Under the pieces are notes generated by a model. The model searched no databases. It was given only the letters and a program-made list of their open reading frames with translations, and was not told the origin of the DNA. Shown here piece after piece: positions 38,121-50,500 of a stretch of 64,000 nt of DNA (position 1 is the stretch's first letter; each line of letters begins with the position of its first letter). Source of the DNA: Plicaturopsis crispa FD-325 SS-3 (Eukaryota > Basidiomycota > Agaricomycetes > Amylocorticiales > Amylocorticiaceae); contig KN832557.1 of the NCBI GenBank assembly GCA_000827205.1, positions 1,876,030 through 1,940,029 on the forward strand. Direction: 5' to 3'. Made by a program: the position numbers and the translations under genes.

Positions 38121-38710
38121 CACAATCAAGGAAGGATGTCAGTGCAGTGAATCAGGGTCGAGGCTGTAGTGTACAGACCGAAGAATCAGAGACGCGACGC
38201 GTACGCTGCGCACCGTGACCGCCGCCAGTCCCGAGCTACCTGCACGGGGCGTGAAAGCTGCTCAATGACGGTCATCTGGTGTAGCCTACAGCAAGTCTGG
38301 GAGTTTCAGCTACCAGCCTAAGAAATAAAAGGCCGTAAGATCAGGTTGAGACATGGATGCGGGTCAAGAGGTGAGCGCGGGATGAAAGAGGTGACTGACT
38401 GGCTTGAGTCACTGTTTCGAGTTTACCACGCGTAAATGATTGCTTCGCGTCTCGAAACTTTGGGGACGTCTTGACGAGTACATTGCGAAACTTTCTATCT
38501 CCTCAGAAATGCGATCCGATGAGTTTGAATTTTCCGGAGTGCTCGAGTTTTTCTAAGTCCATTTTATTCTGATCATGTGATGGCCGGAAGGTATTCGGAA
38601 GTTTGACCGTCCTAAATGGCCGCGTTATGCTCCAGTCCCTATACAGCCAACTCGAACGATTATCTTCGAGTGTCGGCTGTGAAATTTTGACTGCCTCGAG
38701 TCTACCTAGT

Positions 38711-38718
38711 GTTGACTC
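38711..38718 (+). repeat. Target-site duplication, right copy (GTTGACTC)
   Basis: Identical to 35278-35285, immediately outside the right inverted repeat. Confidence 0.65.
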
Positions 38719-38917
38719 CACGCTTTCTCCTACACGCTCGTCGCTCGTCGCTGGGACCTGGGCTCACGCGTCTCCTGTCGACAGTCGTCTCTACTTCAAA
38801 GTAGACACTCTCGAACGTCTGCAGATCAAGACCTTTCAGGAAGAGTACTTTTTGCCTGTCAAGGTGCGCCTTTGAACGAGAGACTGAGGACGGGCATATG
38901 TATTCTGACGTAGATCG

Positions 38918-40568
38918 ATGGTTTCTATGAAAAGTGGTCTCAACGAGATGCACCATTGTCTCCAAATCAGCGAAATAATTTCGCAGGTGTGCTCCGAATT
39001 ATACAAAGTGGATGGGGCCGTCACTCTCGTAGATCTCGCTCGCCTTGCGCGTACATGCCGCGCCTTGTGCGACCCCGCCTTGGATACACTATGGCACACC
39101 CTACCGTCGTTGGATCCGCTTATACGCACCTTGCCCGCGGACCTTTGGTGTATAAGAGATCTCGAAACGACGTACGACAGTAATGGAGACAAGCACATCG
39201 GCGACTCGGACGAAACATTTGTGCGTCCCGCACTCGGCTTGTCACTGAGTTTTTCCTGACAATACAAATCAGGATTTCAGGAGACCCATGAAGCAAGCCG
39301 ACTGGACTCGATTCTGCCTGTATGCACGCCGTGTCCGCGTATTGAATTTCCAAGATTCGTCTCGAAAGGAGTACGTCAACCACTTTTACCCCGGTGTTGC
39401 ATGTGCCCTTCATGTTCATGCGCCGACACTCCCACTGCTCCCAAATCTTCAAACACTCGCACTTCACAATGATAAGTCTGAACTCGTTCCCCACCTCGGG
39501 ATGCTACTCCATCCAACATTGACCTCGTTCTCCCGCTTCGTTGTGCCCGACACGGAAAATCTCTCGCTACACGTTTCTTTTCTGATGAACCTTCCTGTGG
39601 CGTGCCCTGCACTCACGTCGCTTACCGTGTACAGCCACTGCAGCAAAGAAGAGAAAGAGCTTCTAATCGCAGCCGTCAGCAGGGTTGTAGTAGCCTGGAA
39701 TGGCCTCACACATCTGGACGTCCCCAGCCTAACGGCCCCCGCGCTTGAGATTCTATCCGCGCTACCCTCTCTGGAGTCTCTAAAGCTAGAGCATCTCGAG
39801 CTCTCCGACACACAGCACGCATTTAACTTCCCCTCCCTTCGCTCGATCAAATTTGGTACATCGTTATTGTCCACCTGCATAGCCTTCCTATCGCTGCTCC
39901 CACGCCAACACCCTCTCCAACTTGTTCAAATGTGTTCGAGGGATAATATAAAGCATCCAGAGCTATGCTGCCCGTTATTTGAAACGCTGGCGAAGCACTG
40001 CTCACCACTGGCGCTCAAAGTCGTTGACATCAATTCCCTTGACGGCAGCGTACCCGACAATGTCGTCGGCATGATGGAGATCCTTACGCCGCTCCTCCCC
40101 TTCCACCGCCTAGAGCGCCTACGTGTCACTCTCCCGGCCGCGGTTGCTTTCGACGATGCTGCGATACGGGTGATCGCCGTGTCATGGCCACGCCTGCGCG
40201 CACTGGAAATCTGGTCGGGACCTATGAACATACCTGGCTCGCACGGCATCTCCGCAGCGGGGTTCGCCGACTTGGTAACCTCATGCACAGACCTCTGTGA
40301 GTTGTGTATCATCGTCGATATAGCTGCACCGGTCGCAGGAGCATGGACCAACGCGAACACAAGTCTCCGGACCCTGAGCGTTCGCAACTCCACAGTTTTG
40401 GACATTGCTGGGACGGCTGCGTTTTTCTCGGCTGTCTGCCCAAACCTGGGTGTGATTTACGCGACCCAGGACTACAACAGCTGGCAAGAGGTGACGAGAC
40501 TGGTCACTATGCGGCGACAGGAAACGTCGGAGCTCACCGACCATGCTCATGACGATGCCCTGCAGTAA
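38918..40568 (+). CDS. F-box-like / leucine-rich-repeat protein (532 aa)
   Basis: Two exons, 38918-39220 and 39273-40568, joined at ETF|DFRRPMKQADW. The N-terminal HHCLQISEIISQV...LVDLARLARTCRALCDPALD matches the degenerate F-box-like motif of the large agaricomycete family in which LDTLWHTLPSLDPLI follows. The rest consists of irregular leucine-rich repeats (LPLLPNLQTLALHN, LPSLESLKLEHLELS, RLERLRVTLPAA, WPRLRALEIWSG). Such proteins are putative substrate adaptors of SCF ubiquitin ligases; partners are unknown. ATG 38918 is used, but 38951 (MHHCLQ) is an equally good start. The promoter is interrupted by the inverted-repeat element ending about 200 bp upstream. Confidence 0.85.
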
Positions 40569-41131
40569 TGCATGTAGCATGTCCACTGGCCCGTAGCTGC
40601 AGTGCCCCCTTCGCTTCGAGTCGATTCATTGGTATTAGTACTGTGTCTTACATTGATTGTAATATATCTCCGCGTTGCTTACGGCCGACCCAGCCTCTAC
40701 CTGAACCAGTCATGGTTAACTGCAGTCTCTTTCAAGCTTCAAGTATTTGCAAGCCCCGTCAACGAGTGCCCCGAGTCCTCCTCATTACTGTCGCGGGTCG
40801 GTACGGTAGAGATCGGAGGACATGTCTGTCCAGGTAATGCGGATTTGAGGCTTGTTGTCGCCAGACGATACAAGTGCCACTGGGGGATGGTTTCACGATA
40901 CTCGACTCCTGCGGTTTGGAGAGGTCGCCGCGCTAAAGGAGATCTTGCAAGTGGCGAGTTATGAGGGAGCGTGTTGATGGGTATACGTATGAGCACAAAA
41001 GACGGGTTTACGGAATTTGAAGTACTTGTGACGGCGGACAGACAATGTGTGCGCCACTTCTGTGCCACTGCCATGTCAGTGCAGATATGGTTAGTCGTAC
41101 TCAACACATACATGATGAAATAACAATATTG
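40569..41131. other. Convergent 3' spacer
   Basis: 563 bp between the F-box-like gene (plus) and the serine hydrolase (minus). No gene recognised. Confidence 0.45.
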
Positions 41132-42933
41132 CTACGCATCCTTTGCAGCGAGATGGTCATACACGGCGGTCTCTAGCTGCTCCGACAGCCCGAGGGCATG
41201 CGGGTCTCCCAGAGGGAACACCTGCGCCATGAAGAACCCGACGACACCCTTCTCTAGGTCAATCCACCAATTCGCTAGTACGTAACGCAATAAGTATAGC
41301 CGCTGTCGTGGAGTAAAGACTGGACGTACTGTTGGACATGCCAATCCATGCCAGCGACTGGATAGATAATGAGACTGGAAGAACAAACAGGCAGAAAGCA
41401 CAGAACACGCACATGTACCGACCGCCCGGTCTTCCATCCCTCCCCCATGATCGCGCCTGCGAGCCCGTGGTTCTTCTTCACCGACCTAAAGTTGTGCCAC
41501 TGTCGGTGCACATTTATAATACGTGAGCTTTCCGTCTGTCAACCAGAGAATGAGAGATAGTGGGGGCGTACAGAATGACCGGGTATGGCCTCCGGATTCG
41601 CAAAGACGCCCGCGATGCTAAGGCCCGCTTCGGCCTTCTGCGCGGTGAAAGCATCGAACTGCGGCGTCGCCATGAGCGCAACTGACTCCGCCGTGAGGAT
41701 GCGCGCACGCGTCTTCGGATGCACGCCCTCGTTGACCAGCGCGAGTAGCACCTGGCTGTACGCCGGCGCAGTGCTGTACAGGCCTGCACATCGTCGTCGT
41801 CGTCAGCCTGATTCGAAATAGAGGAGTAGCGCAGCATTACCGTGTCCGCCTGCGCACACGTAGATGCCCTCGCGCTTAGCGGAGAGCTGCGGGGGTATGC
41901 GGGTGAGCAGGCCGTCGGGCGCGCGCTTGTAGGTGGAGGCGAGCCGCCCGGCCTGTGCGAAGCCGTTGTTGAAGAAGGAGACGTGCTGGTCGACGTGCAG
42001 CGGCGCGGCGATGTTTTCGCGGATAAAGTCCTCGAGGCTGAGGTTGGACACCGCCTCGACGATCTGGCACGAGCGTGAGCCGAAACGCACCCTTCGCTCT
42101 GTGGTCATGGGGCGGCACTCACCAGACCGGCGATATCGATGTTTGGGCCGTAAACAAAGTCCTCTCCGGGCTCGAATAGGAGTACGCTGAAGAGGTTGTC
42201 TACGGGTGATGAAGCAGTGCCAGGTCCAGCTCCAGGGACTGCCCCTTTGTTCTCGCGTACCCACCTAGAGACTACCGGGCTGAAAAAGCGTCAGGCGGGC
42301 TTGCACATGTACAGACGAGAAGCATCACGCCTACCTCGAGAAACTGTACGCGAGGCCGGTTGAATGCGTGAGCAGGTGGCGAATGGTCATTCTAGAAAGG
42401 CGCGTCATTCAGTCGCGTCAACGCGGAGAGATGCGGTATATAAACAGACCTGCGCGTCGGCTTCCTTAGCTTCGCCTTTCCGTCCTCGCCGTAGCCTTCT
42501 ATACTAAAACCCTCGTTCTCATTAGCATCGCACGACCTACACACGCGAGAACACGACTCACATCTCGAGCTTGTCTGCCTGCGGGAAGAACTTGCCCACC
42601 GGGTCGTCCAGGGCGAGCAGGCCGCGGTCAACGAGCTGGAGCACCGCGATGGAAGTGAGGAGCTTCGTGCAGCTCGCGAGGGAGACGACGGTGTCGGGCG
42701 TGACGGGCGTCGGGGGGTCCTCTTCGCGTGACAGGACGCCGGCGAACGACGACACGATGGGGTTACCATCTCGCGTGTACGCCTGGAAGCCGACTGCGGG
42801 TCTATACGGGTTGTTAGTTCAATAACACGACGCGCGATGATTGAAGCGCTTACAGTGGGCCTCTCGCCGCTTCCTGGATCAGGGCGTCGACCTTGTTTTG
42901 GAGACTGGAATTGTGTTGTTTGGCCGATAGCAT
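41132..42933 (-). CDS. Beta-lactamase-fold serine hydrolase/transesterase (class C-like, LovD/EstB family)
   Basis: Ten exons on minus: 42933-42854, 42801-42562, 42503-42450, 42391-42335, 42279-42123, 42063-41841, 41783-41572, 41499-41419, 41357-41330, 41274-41132; 424 aa. Catalytic SxxK is S70-C-T-K73 in VVSLASCTKLLTSIAVLQLV. TIRHLLTHSTGLAYSFS follows. The tyrosine motif is probably YGPN in GEDFVYGPNIDIAGL. The third element WIG (LAWIGMSNTNWWID), equivalent to the KTG/HxG box, is split by a 28-nt exon. The C-terminus is AQVFPLGDPHALGLSEQLE. No signal peptide, so intracellular. Members are esterases or acyltransferases; the substrate here is unknown and there is no biosynthetic cluster beside it. 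Confidence 0.88.
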
Positions 42934-45900
42934 GACCTTGCGAATGTGAGATATCAGACGAGTTCTTCCCAAGTCGATAGAAAGTCGTTTGGAGGGTATC
43001 CGCAGCATAGTACTTATACTATAACTTGTATGTAGGCGGGTATGTGCGAGTCGTAATTAAAGGCCTGCTCTCCGCCATCATCCCGTGTGCCGATGCCGCG
43101 GCCTCCGAGCAGCCGCGGAGTGCCAAACTTTGCCAATAGCAAATGCCTTTGAAATTGGACAGCTGTTTGCACCCTACATCCATCCTTGCAATTGCTCCCT
43201 ATTGCAACCCTATTGCATACCGTATCGACGCCTCCGGACAAGGAATCCTTCTATGGCTGCTGGAGCTGTGTTCCACTAAGATCTACCATCATGCAGGCCT
43301 CCTGCCTCCAGGACGCGTCACGATCATCTCGAGCGCCGTCGTGCATTTGCTTTTCGAAAGCATAAATTACATGTCTTCGCGCGGCGTTTAGACCGTGCAA
43401 GGTGGTACGTGTCGGTGGGGCGGGTAGCGGCAGTACTGCACTTGCTCCAAGGGCAGCGTGCTCACTTGTTCCGCGGTTTCGCATCTTGCATGCGCCGTAT
43501 AGGTGATGTTGGAGTTCCGTCGCTAAATAAAGCACATCCGTTGATACGCTCACCGATCTACGCTGCCGAGGGCACTCGCGTCTCTTAAGTGTGGGTGACC
43601 GCATGAACAGAATGCGTAGCAATGTTTCATTAGACATGTACCAAACATGTACAGTACTAAGTGCAATTCTACGATTCTATCAGACCGATATATTGCGCTG
43701 TGGTTGGCCACCCGGTACAGGATTACATCGACGCAGACACCGAGTTGATGCTCATGCGTGACACGGAAACGACGCGCTACTGGCGTGTATCATTTAACCC
43801 AAGTCGGCCCGGGGGAACAGAGGACTCGGGACGCGTAACACCCGTACAATAGCCGCGGCATGCACAGGGAACAGCAACGTATGCCCGGCGCGGCCAGGGA
43901 GAAACGCAAGACGAGAAGAACAAAGCATGCTTACAAGTTACAGACACTGCATCTGGGCGGCGGCCCCGGGCGGCAGAGCGGAGCACCCGCACCCTTAGGC
44001 AGAACAGATTGACTCTTCGAAACGACCTATATGCATGGCACGCAGTGCGCTCGAATGCATGCGAGGCCTTGCTCTGTAAGACCCACAAATCAGCGTTCTC
44101 AGACATATTACCAGGGAAATATGCGGGTATAGCACACGCACCTGATGGAAACAAATTGTCCATGAAAACATCCACATTGAAGTCACCCAGATACAATCTC
44201 CTACGACTACTAGGACATCTCTCGCGTCCACGGTGAGGTGCCAACGGACGGCTGTGTCATGCCGTCTACGGTGAGATTGTTTGACTTGTGGCGGGGAGGG
44301 CATCCAGCGGCGAGGTGAGGGCGCCATGGCAGTCATTGAGGTGCGCGTCGCATGGGTTGTGATATTTCGACGGTGCGCGGGAGGAGCGTCGAATCGTAGC
44401 CAGCCCATGTAGAATCGTCGTGTCAGTGGGGGCAGTTTGAGGGCAGAAGTGGGCGGAGGATCTCGATGATGTCCGTGCTCGCGTCGTCGTCGTCGAAGGT
44501 AGGGCAGTCTGAGTGGCCTGTAGACCTGGGAGAGAGCTCGCATCATCTTCGGGAATGAATAAAGAGAATATTGTACGCACCAGTGCCTAAGCTAAGATTA
44601 AGAGATACAGGGTCGACGAGGTGCTCGCGGTCGGGATCGAGGTGATCGCCTTCATCGTCTGCCAAAGACCTCTGATCGCTGACCAATAGTCCTGTCGATG
44701 TCGGGGTCGGGGTCGGTAGAACATGGTGATGCGGATGCAACTCATGCAAGCAGACGTCACCGCACTTGCCACTGAGCAAGCCAAGAGCAAGCCGTGCCGG
44801 CGCACGCGAACGGAAAGCGCTCATCGTCGCGCTCCCACGGCTAGTCGACTTTGACATCCTCGCTCATCCTCGACGTCCTCTCCTGAACCTCTTTTCTATC
44901 TACAGCCTCATCATGGTGGCCGCTTTTCTCCTTTTGAATCCTGGACGCGTACTGCATCACTAGCACTGCTCATCGCTAGTCGAGGACGCGTCCGACTCCC
45001 GAGGGCGACAGGCCGTCCGTTCGCAAACCACCCGGACGAAATGTATGTCTCACGTAGACTGCGTACAACGACTCGGGTCGCGGTAAGTACCCCAACATAG
45101 TGCTCACGGTAGTAACTGGCAATACTGATGAAACAAAACAGCGTACGTCTACTCCCCGCCTAACCTATCCGCGCCCTCGATGCGCTTTTCGCCGTCTGTT
45201 GGTGTCTCTCAGGATCATATGCTCCGACCGTCCGGGCAGGCTAACCGCGGTCGTACGTCAGTCCCGGGAGCGCAGTAGCGGCTTCGCGTCGGTGCGCAGC
45301 GCGTAGCTCTCCATTAGCCCACGTCCTTAATGCGCCACCACCGTGTTCCTCCTGCTCGAGTTTTCACCAATTCAATTCGTGCGATGGACTGACGAGGGAC
45401 GTCGCGCTCACCCGCAATTCAACACCCCGGCACGCGCGGCTTTCTCCACACTGCGAATCGTTTACTACACTGTGTAGCGTTGGAGAAGGTGTGAGCAGTA
45501 GCGCATATAGCGCCTCGTTGCACACCGGACGGCGCGGAGATATGGTGCATGGCAGAGAACGATGCGTGGCTTGCGGTTCCAGTATCCAGGCTCCCGTACT
45601 TCTGTTACCCACCCGTAAGATTACCCGTGGGTGTCCACCTATCGAAGCCCAGATGTCCCTTGCCCGTGCTGGACCCTGTCGCGCTCGCACGACACGTGAT
45701 CCGCAAAGACTGCGTACAAGCTAGCTACGGTATGTACTATAGCTCAAGGGTCACCATGCTCGCGATACTCAAGGGGGTGCCCACTGTAGGACATTGAAGT
45801 GAAGCCACTTACGCCTAGTAATCCCTGCCCAGATTCCGCCGGCCCCCGCCCATCGTGTCCGCTGTCTTCCCGCCTTACATGGCTGACCGCCACCCACGCC

Positions 45901-47587
45901 AGTTCCAGGATTGCCCAATCGTTTTCGCAGCGCGCACACCTCAATGTAGCTGCCCACGTCGCACCAGTCCGCGTACCGTGATAGCAACCCGACCGACAAC
46001 GCGCACCAAGTCTGGCGAACACCCCGACTCGCGCATACGCTCATCAGTCCGCCAAACGTTTATGGTAGCGTGTGGATAGTTTGCAGTGACTCTTGAAGCA
46101 CTTGCGCTGCGTCGCGGAGCGTTTGCAAAGGTCTGCCGTTCGAACGACACGTGCAGGGGAGGACGGCATCAGCAGTAATTGCTACTACGCCTCATGGCAG
46201 ACGCGACGGTCGCTCATCGCGCAGGCATGTGGCAGGGTATGAGACGAGATGTGGCGGAAGATGAGACGGTTGGAGTGGATGCTGCGCCGGCGCATGGCGG
46301 GATGCACGGGCGAGTACACGGCAGGGCACGGTTGCGTCCGCGTTCGACGCACGGGCTCGTGTCTTTCGAGGTACCAACCAGCCACCTTTTTCCCATCGAT
46401 TCTTTCGATGCAACTACTCCCACCTTACGACGGACCAACCTACGACTTCTGGACGCTCCCCAGGCACTCGCTTTACTCGCTCGTCAGGCTTTGCGATGTG
46501 GCAACCATGCTTCGACGAATAGCGCCCACGGCGAGCGATGGATGCGACAGCGTCTGTCGTATACGCCGTGATGCGGCTTCTGGCAATTATGATCACTATG
46601 CTGTCACTTTCCCGTACTGTCGCCAACACCGTTCGGTCGTACTGCTCTCGCTCTCATTAGCCCACGTCCCTCGCCGCTAGATCAATCGACGGTCATTTAC
46701 TGCTGCAGCATTGACGGTCGCAGTCCAGATGCTCCGCGGATGGCTTATGGCTTTCGTCAGCGTCGGAGATACAGATGCAAGCGCTCTGCACAACGGCTTG
46801 AAGCTTTCTCTCCTCCGCACGGTGCACGAAGGCGCGCTGCAGCGTACTGTAGAGTGTCGGCGGCATATACACAATCTTCAAGGATCACTGTTACCCTCCA
46901 CCCGCCGAAAGCCCCACTGTTTATCTACCATAGAACTGATCTTGTGCTTCCGCAAAGTCATTGCTCTTTGCCTGCCGATTGTACCACCCTGCTCGGCAAC
47001 ATGCTATTGATGTGTTTCTGTTGGACACGGATCGCTCATCGCGGCCCTATGCTGAGTGGACTTTCGAAGTGTGGCCGACATTATTCAATGCGTGTTGTCG
47101 ATACTCGACCTGCAGATGTCTGTCTTCGTCCTGGGATCCTCCTTGCGTGTAAGAGTCGTCTCTGTCCGCTGAGCAGGTTATCTGGTTTACGGAATTTACA
47201 GTGTCCATTCCATACATGGTCAGATACATTTCGATGAACACGCTCAGTGATATTTTGAGTGTCTACTCAATGCTTGATAGCAGTTCACGCAGTCCAAACG
47301 ACGACTGCCGCGGCCCACTCATAGCTCGCATCGTGGATTCTACTGTCGCCACACATGCCACACAACACCGCATCCTCCCACTAGCTTTTGGTTGTATATG
47401 TGTGGGATAGAGGAGCACTGGTAGCCTGAGATGGTGGCATGCACAATTCACCAAGATCAGCCAAGAAATCTGCCCTCGTGTATGGTACTGATATAATACA
47501 GGTACTAGATCTTTGCAATCCCCAATCCCTGCTTTTCTGTAAAACTCTGAACCCAAATGTGTACTCTCCTCCTATCTTACTTTCGTT
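42934..47587. other. 4.6 kb gene-poor stretch with decayed duplicated sequence
   Basis: No frame with a recognisable domain on either strand. About 44740-45170 is clearly related to 57810-58180: shared CAGACGTCA, GAGCAAGCCA, GCGCTCCCACG and a conserved GTAAGTAC...TCACGGTAG-type intron-like segment, without a conserved reading frame. Short phrases such as ATTAGCCCACGTCC recur at about 45315 and 46660. It looks like old, degraded low-copy repeats or pseudogenes. Confidence 0.4.
44740..45170 (+). repeat. Diverged duplicate of 57810-58180
   Basis: Alignable by eye in the same orientation over a few hundred bases, including a segment that looks like an intron (GTAAGTAC at about 45083). Offset about 13.0 kb, close to the offset of the two GTPase genes. 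Confidence 0.5.
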
Positions 47588-50500
47588 TTAAGTGCTAAAA
47601 TGAGAGAAGAGTAAGCATAGAACTGTCTGGTGTAATTGACAGTGTTGACTGACCGAGATGGTCCTCTTCCAGATATTGCCCCGTTTGCGGGTGACATCTT
47701 CCATATGTCCTTCTCCTGGTTTGGCATCTATGTGCTCTGGTCCCGCTTTCACCTGCCGGGGTTGTGTCCGGGCATACACTGGTCGTGGCTAGACAACTAT
47801 GTTGTGAGGATCAAATTGAGGTATGAAAGGAGAATGTGTACCAAGATATGCTTCCAGACGAAGTTATACCAATCTTCCCTTGATTGGTTTGACATTCCTC
47901 TCCAGGGGTGCGGACTCCATGGCATCTCTCGCTCGATAATAGAAGGCAGGGGAGATTCCCTGTAATGGCTGACAGCTGTTTGGACTTTTAATGGGAAATT
48001 TGTCCCGTCGCACCAGAATGAATGCTCCAGGATGATCAAGAGAACTACACAGAAGGTGTTAGCCTATTAAATTGTAAGATAGAAAGATCTTAGATAAACC
48101 GGTTGCCCATGCAATGCTACCTCGTCTCAAGAGGACATCATGTGTCTATATGACAATTATTATGTATATTATATGATAAGGTGTAGCAAACTCACTGATG
48201 CTCTAAGGAACAACTTGGAAGGCTAGAAGGCAGAATTATATCAGAATGGTCATTTACAACCCTAATGGTATGATACATACATTCTAAACAGTATGCCAAG
48301 ATAGTGGAATGAGCTTTCATTCAGACACTAGTAGAGGGGAGACACTTACAAGCTATAAATTATGTAAGTAGCCCATACAACAAATCAAAGTGATGAGAAC
48401 ATTACAGTCTAATCCCAGGTAATGAGCAACAGATCCAACCATATTCTAGGAACATCACTCACAGATGCTGCCTAACCAAAGGTGAATTTTGTTCACCAGG
48501 GGTGAGTCATACTAGTAAATCCGAGAAGGATGTAATGACCTTCTATAAGTGCAAGAAAAAGACAGAATAAAATATTGCCTCAGCTAGCTTGTAGTGAAGT
48601 CTAGCACATACCACCTGGATAATAAGAAATAGAACATCATCACATCACAAACCTAAGAAAAAAACATGATCACTCACCAACTATGTAACCATAAAGAAGA
48701 GGACATAAGCACACATATTTAGAATAACAAATGTGGCACTCACACGCTAGATAGGCCATGTAGTAGAGGACATGACTATCACAGATTTAGAGTGATAAGT
48801 GCAGCACTCACAGCCTAGTTAAACCATGAAGTGGAAGAGATGAGCACCACAGATCAGGACAGAAAATGTAGCCCTTACACTCTAGATTAACCAGCAAAAT
48901 TCATGAGCATTACAGCTCTAGAATCAAAAATAGAGCACTCACATACTGGACAGACCATGCAATGGAAAATCTGAGCATCAGAGATCTGGAATGACAAATG
49001 TAGCACTCACGAACTAGATAGGCCATGCAGTTGATGATATGAGCTTCACATATCTGGAATTGCAAACCTGGTACTCACATCCTGGTGTATAAACCATGCA
49101 TCAGAAGATGTGAGCACCACCAATCTAGAATAAACAGTGCAGCACTCACACCCTGGATAATCCAGGCAGAAAGATATAAATAAGTATCACAGCTCTAGAA
49201 TAAAAATGCAATACCCACACTCTAGAAAGATCATCATCCATGTAACGGCATGAGTGTCATAAATCTGAGATAAGAATGCAACACTTACGGGCTAAATACA
49301 CCATGCAGCAGGAAAGATGAGCATTACAAATCCAGAATGCTCAATGCAGCACTCACGTTCTATATAAATTTGGCAGGGACATTGTGGGTATCAAGATGAC
49401 ACTTTTACACAAGCTGATACTTACACCCTGATAAGATCAGCAACAATTAGAATGGGCACTACACATGATATAACATCAATTGGCACTCACATACTAGTCA
49501 CAGGGATGAAAAGGCACCATTGTATGAGCCATGCCAATAGTAATGAAAGAATAATTCCCATACATCAGTTGTCTCAAAGCAACAATATATGAGCAGCTGG
49601 GTGAACATAAGATGATAAATACTCACATCCTAAACAAGTTGACACCTCAGTTTTTGTCATGAAAAAAGTGACTTCAGGACTCACCTGCCACTATAAATAA
49701 TATGGGACATTAGCATCCTCTAAGCATATATGACCACACATATTTGCAGAAGTTACTCACATATAAATGGGGAAACCATCTTGCACATGCAAGAGCCACT
49801 TTCTCTGAGGTGGGCTGCTCTGTAGAATGTATCAAAAATGCTAGATCTATAATAATACACTCTCTGCTACCTTCAACCACATGACATATTGCAGTATGGA
49901 TGCATATTTTGATGTTTGCCGTTTGAACAGACAAAAAAAGCATCAGCAATTGTTTGTCTGTTATTGATTCTGCAGTCTTTTCGACCAGATCAGAACAGTC
50001 TGCATTGAGTCTGTTCATGTCTATGCAAATGCATCAGACATACTGCAGAACCAACTCTTAGCACCTTTGACTCACTTTTGAGGGACACAAAGGCACTAGG
50101 GGGATATCTGGTGGCTTTGAGTCTTGCCTTTAGCCTCTTAATATAATCCTCTGCACGAATGGTTGTCAATATTTCAAGATTTTCATCACCTGGCTCCAGT
50201 TGTTCCTCTATTTCACTCTCGGTAATAGCAAGTAGCCCATCCATTTTGGTGAATATCAAAATCACAGGCACTTGAGGAGAAATTTACTAGTCAGACTGGA
50301 TGATTCAAAGTAGAGCAAGCCAACACACCAGGGCCAGTCCCCCCCTTGAAAAATTCCTTTTCTGCTGGTGAGAAAGGGCGAGCGTCATCAACAGGCAAGC
50401 AATACCTGGATCATAATTTAGCAGTTTTCAATGCATTTACCAAACCCTCACCAAATGGCATGCAATTGTTCTTCCAAAAGGGCCCCCTGCAAGCGTTTCT

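Larger units (their letters stand above)
35286..38710. mobile_element. hAT-like non-autonomous inverted-repeat element (contains nested element and N gap)
   Basis: Long imperfect terminal inverted repeats. The left arm begins with CTAGACTCGA at 35286 and, after an interruption by a second element, continues at 36136-36358. The right arm is its reverse complement at 38471-38710. Shared blocks include GATAATCG, GGGACTGG, CATAACGCGGCCATTTAGG and TTCCGGCCATCACATGA. The direct repeat GTTGACTC lies immediately outside both ends (35278-35285 and 38711-38718), an 8-bp target-site duplication as in the hAT superfamily. No transposase domain is recognisable inside, only short frames, so it should depend on a helper. 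The true length is uncertain because of the gap and duplicated block. It lies about 200 bp upstream of the F-box-like gene. Confidence 0.72.
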
